A DNA stretch of 7,416 nucleotides. Source: CAZFHP01 sp964519365. GTDB taxonomy: Bacteria > Babelota > Babeliae > Babelales > RVW-14. The notes below the pieces were generated by a model, which was given only the letters and a program-made list of their open reading frames with translations, made no database searches and had not been told where the DNA came from. Positions 5,707-7,416 of this stretch are shown here, piece after piece. Position numbers and translations under genes: made by a program. Within the stretch, counting starts at the first letter, position 1, and every line of letters begins with the position of its first letter. Where the stretch lies: NCBI GenBank assembly GCA_964519365.1, contig CAZFHP010000066.1, positions 1 to 7,416 of the forward strand, in the 5' to 3' direction.

Positions 5707-7338
5707 ATGAAAAAAATATTATTGGCTATTTGCATATTTTTTGCGTTAACAACCAATGCGTTTGCAGATTTAAAACAGGACTATACTAATAAGATCGTTT
5801 CGGGGGAGATTGATCCTACTGAGATCTCGTTTGATCAATATAAACAGATGAATAAAAGTTCTGGAGTTGATCTTAAAAAAGAATACACTAATAAGATCGT
5901 TTCAGGAGAGATTGATCCGACTGAGATTTCGTTTGAACAATATAAAACAAAGGCTACACTGAGTGAATCTCAGGCAAATACACCTCCAAACAATAATGTG
6001 AACTCAGCAGAGGTGAACCAGAATGATATTTCAGACCAGAATAATTTAGTCGTGTCTACCCCTCAAAAATCAAAGGATGTTGAAAGTGAAATTAAGAACT
6101 ATTTAAAAAAACATAAATTAAGCAAAGGGTTAAACAAAAAAGGCAAGCACAAAGGGACAGGTAAATATATTCAATACGCTATAGAAACAGTTTCCGAAGA
6201 GCCGAACAGTCCAAGATTTAGAGACTCTGTTTCTCTGGCCTATGAAAAAGCATATATGAGGTCTCAAAAGACACTAGCAATGGATATTTTTGGCAAAACA
6301 TTGTCAGATAAAGCAATGTCTCTTTTCGAAAATAATTCTGATAATGTGGATGAGAAGTTTATAAAAAAACTTGAAGCCGCAAAAGATGCCAAAAATCAAA
6401 TGGATACAATTTTTGGAAAAATAAAAACACTAACTACCGCTAAATTAGATAAAGCTCTTAAACAGGAAGGTGTTCCTCCTGAAAAATTAAATAATTTAAG
6501 TGTAAAAATGAAACAGGATCTATATAAAGAAGAATTTACAAAATCAGTGGCACAAGGCTTTTCTGGAAAAGAGCTTTTAGGAACTGCACCAATACAAACA
6601 TTTTTTGGAATGTATAATGGGGCACCTGCCGTTGGTGTTATTATGATGAAATCAGATAAAACTGCGATTGTTGCATCAGACATCGCTAACAAAAGAAAAC
6701 CCAGAGTTACAAAGGCAAAAGGTAGAGATCCGATGTCTTTACTGCCTAGTGAGGATAAAGATTTTATGAAAGAGTACGGGATTAGGATCTTTTTTGATGA
6801 AGATGGATTTCCATCAATTATTTCTTATGCTCAAAAAGGAGTTTTTTCGAGAAGTGATAAAGCAAATAGAATTGCTAAAGCCATTGCTTCGGCAAAAAGA
6901 AAAGCAGGCATGATGGCAGATAGCCAGATAAGTGAATTTTTAGGTGTTATGATGAGTGCTGGAGATAAAACCACCTCTGGCGAAAAAGAGCAAACCGTTT
7001 TAAAAAATCGACTCAATAAAGTTACAGGCGCTGAAGAATTAGCAGAAGTTACAACAACTGCAATTATAGATATACTGGAAGAGACTGCAAACGCATCATC
7101 CCAAATGGATAACGCGGGAGTGTCTCCTCTTTATGAGTGGAACATAGAAGATGATCTTGGAAATAAAGTTGTTGGCGTGGTTAAACTTTGGAGTTACGAA
7201 CAATTAAGCGCAGCTCAAAGAGTCCAAAGTGGGGAAGATGTGGATTATGGGACTAGCGAAGAGGAAAAAGACGCTATGAAAAAAGTTTTTATCGAAACCA
7301 AAGGCGGCAAAGATGTTGTAGATGTGGATGATTTTTAA
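5707..7338 (+). CDS. Large exported protein with duplicated N-terminal motif, possible DUF6844-type
   Basis: A 543-aa protein starting at ATG 5707 behind a very strong ribosome binding site (AGGAAGGGAGG, 5692-5702). The signal peptide MKKILLAICIFFALTTNAFA is cleaved after residue 20. Mature order: two copies of a 26-residue motif (21-46 and 55-80); an Asn/Gln/Ser-rich linker (about 84-122); a basic and helical domain (about 123-290, with FRDSVSLAYEKAYMRSQK); a mixed domain around APAVGVIMM (306-314) and YGIRIFFDEDGFPSIISYAQ (357-376); a helical region with a lysine-rich stretch; and a C-terminal domain with GNKVVGVVKLWS (485-496), ending VDDF. The helical part and the 'GIR-FDE-G-P-SY-Q' element remind me of proteins annotated DUF6844, which from memory occur near CsgG-like genes. 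No catalytic motif is visible. It is probably a periplasmic or exported partner of the operon upstream; function unknown. Confidence 0.88.
   Translation: MKKILLAICIFFALTTNAFADLKQDYTNKIVSGEIDPTEISFDQYKQMNKSSGVDLKKEYTNKIVSGEIDPTEISFEQYKTKATLSESQANTPPNNNVNSAEVNQNDISDQNNLVVSTPQKSKDVESEIKNYLKKHKLSKGLNKKGKHKGTGKYIQYAIETVSEEPNSPRFRDSVSLAYEKAYMRSQKTLAMDIFGKTLSDKAMSLFENNSDNVDEKFIKKLEAAKDAKNQMDTIFGKIKTLTTAKLDKALKQEGVPPEKLNNLSVKMKQDLYKEEFTKSVAQGFSGKELLGTAPIQTFFGMYNGAPAVGVIMMKSDKTAIVASDIANKRKPRVTKAKGRDPMSLLPSEDKDFMKEYGIRIFFDEDGFPSIISYAQKGVFSRSDKANRIAKAIASAKRKAGMMADSQISEFLGVMMSAGDKTTSGEKEQTVLKNRLNKVTGAEELAEVTTTAIIDILEETANASSQMDNAGVSPLYEWNIEDDLGNKVVGVVKLWSYEQLSAAQRVQSGEDVDYGTSEEEKDAMKKVFIETKGGKDVVDVDDF
5767..5946 (+). 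repeat. In-frame tandem repeat, two copies of a 26-residue motif
   Basis: Copy one is 5767-5844 and copy two is 5869-5946, a period of 102 bp (34 codons). At the protein level 23 of 26 residues are identical and the three changes are mild (Q/K, D/E, D/E). At the DNA level about 67 of 78 bases match, with most differences synonymous. The core is YTNKIVSGEIDPTEISF followed by (D/E)QYK. The shape, a short helix, GEI, then a second acidic/aromatic helix, loosely recalls SHOCT-type oligomerisation motifs; that comparison is speculative. The silent changes show the duplication is not recent and that both copies are kept by selection. Confidence 0.85.
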
Positions 7339-7416
7339 GGATATAAGCTGCAGTTCATATTTGTAATAGGTCAATTATTTTTCAAAAAAAATCAAGAAAA
7401 AAGGGTAACACTTTTT
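7339..7416. other. Downstream noncoding tail
   Basis: These 78 bases after the last stop codon hold no gene start. AAAAAG (7398-7403) can pair with CTTTTT (7411-7416) around a 7-base loop. The stem is almost all A-T and runs into the window edge, so it could be the first part of a terminator but cannot be called one. An A-rich run precedes it. Confidence 0.4.

Noticed and set aside
1342..7016. Minus-strand and alternate-frame open frames of 61-98 codons within the main genes
   Set aside because: They lie entirely within well-supported plus-strand genes, lack ribosome binding sites and have shadow-like compositions.
1..7416. tRNA, rRNA, CRISPR array, integrase, transposase or phage attachment site
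   Set aside because: None was recognised. The excisionase-like HTH belongs to a response regulator, not to a mobile element, and the direct repeats at 262-299 are too short and too closely spaced for a CRISPR array.

Overview
The window is an AT-rich stretch from what looks like a Gram-negative bacterium. Five consecutive genes carry cleavable Sec-type signal peptides, and one of them resembles the CsgG / FlgT group of envelope proteins. The single regulator has an excisionase/MerR-like helix-turn-helix in front of a receiver domain, an order I associate mainly with Desulfobacterota (the old Deltaproteobacteria) and some Gammaproteobacteria. That lineage guess is an inference from architecture and base composition only.

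Layout. Positions 1-508 hold no convincing gene. They contain a four-unit, 10-bp-period direct-repeat array (262-299) built on AAATTGTC and, further down, a perfect palindrome overlapping a -35-like TTGACA (420-435). Then comes a 186-aa HTH-receiver response regulator (509-1069) and a short interval with a candidate small ORF that may be frameshifted (1100-1246). A tight same-strand run of four exported proteins follows: a 419-aa unknown (1248-2507), a 374-aa two-domain protein (2498-3622), a 219-aa helical protein (3639-4298) and a 418-aa FlgT/CsgG-like protein (4304-5560). After a 146-bp gap that again carries the AAATTGTC box comes a 543-aa exported protein with a conserved N-terminal tandem repeat (5707-7338). 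The last 78 bases show nothing firm.

How it may work together. The four middle genes overlap or are separated by 16 nt or less, so they are very probably one operon. The fifth exported gene may have its own promoter but shares the AAATTGTC box with the regulator's upstream region, so one regulon is plausible: the response regulator controlling itself (and perhaps the downstream operon) plus the last gene. All five structural products are predicted to leave the cytoplasm. Two of them (genes at 2498 and 4304) seem to share a FlgT-N-like plus TolB-N/CsgG-like layout, and three end in acidic residues followed by a C-terminal aromatic (KDW, KDDW, VDDF). No curli subunit, flagellar gene, sensor kinase or enzyme is visible. 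The best reading is an uncharacterised periplasmic or outer-membrane assembly/secretion system built around a CsgG/FlgT-like protein and controlled by an orphan response regulator. The function is inferred and no substrate can be named.
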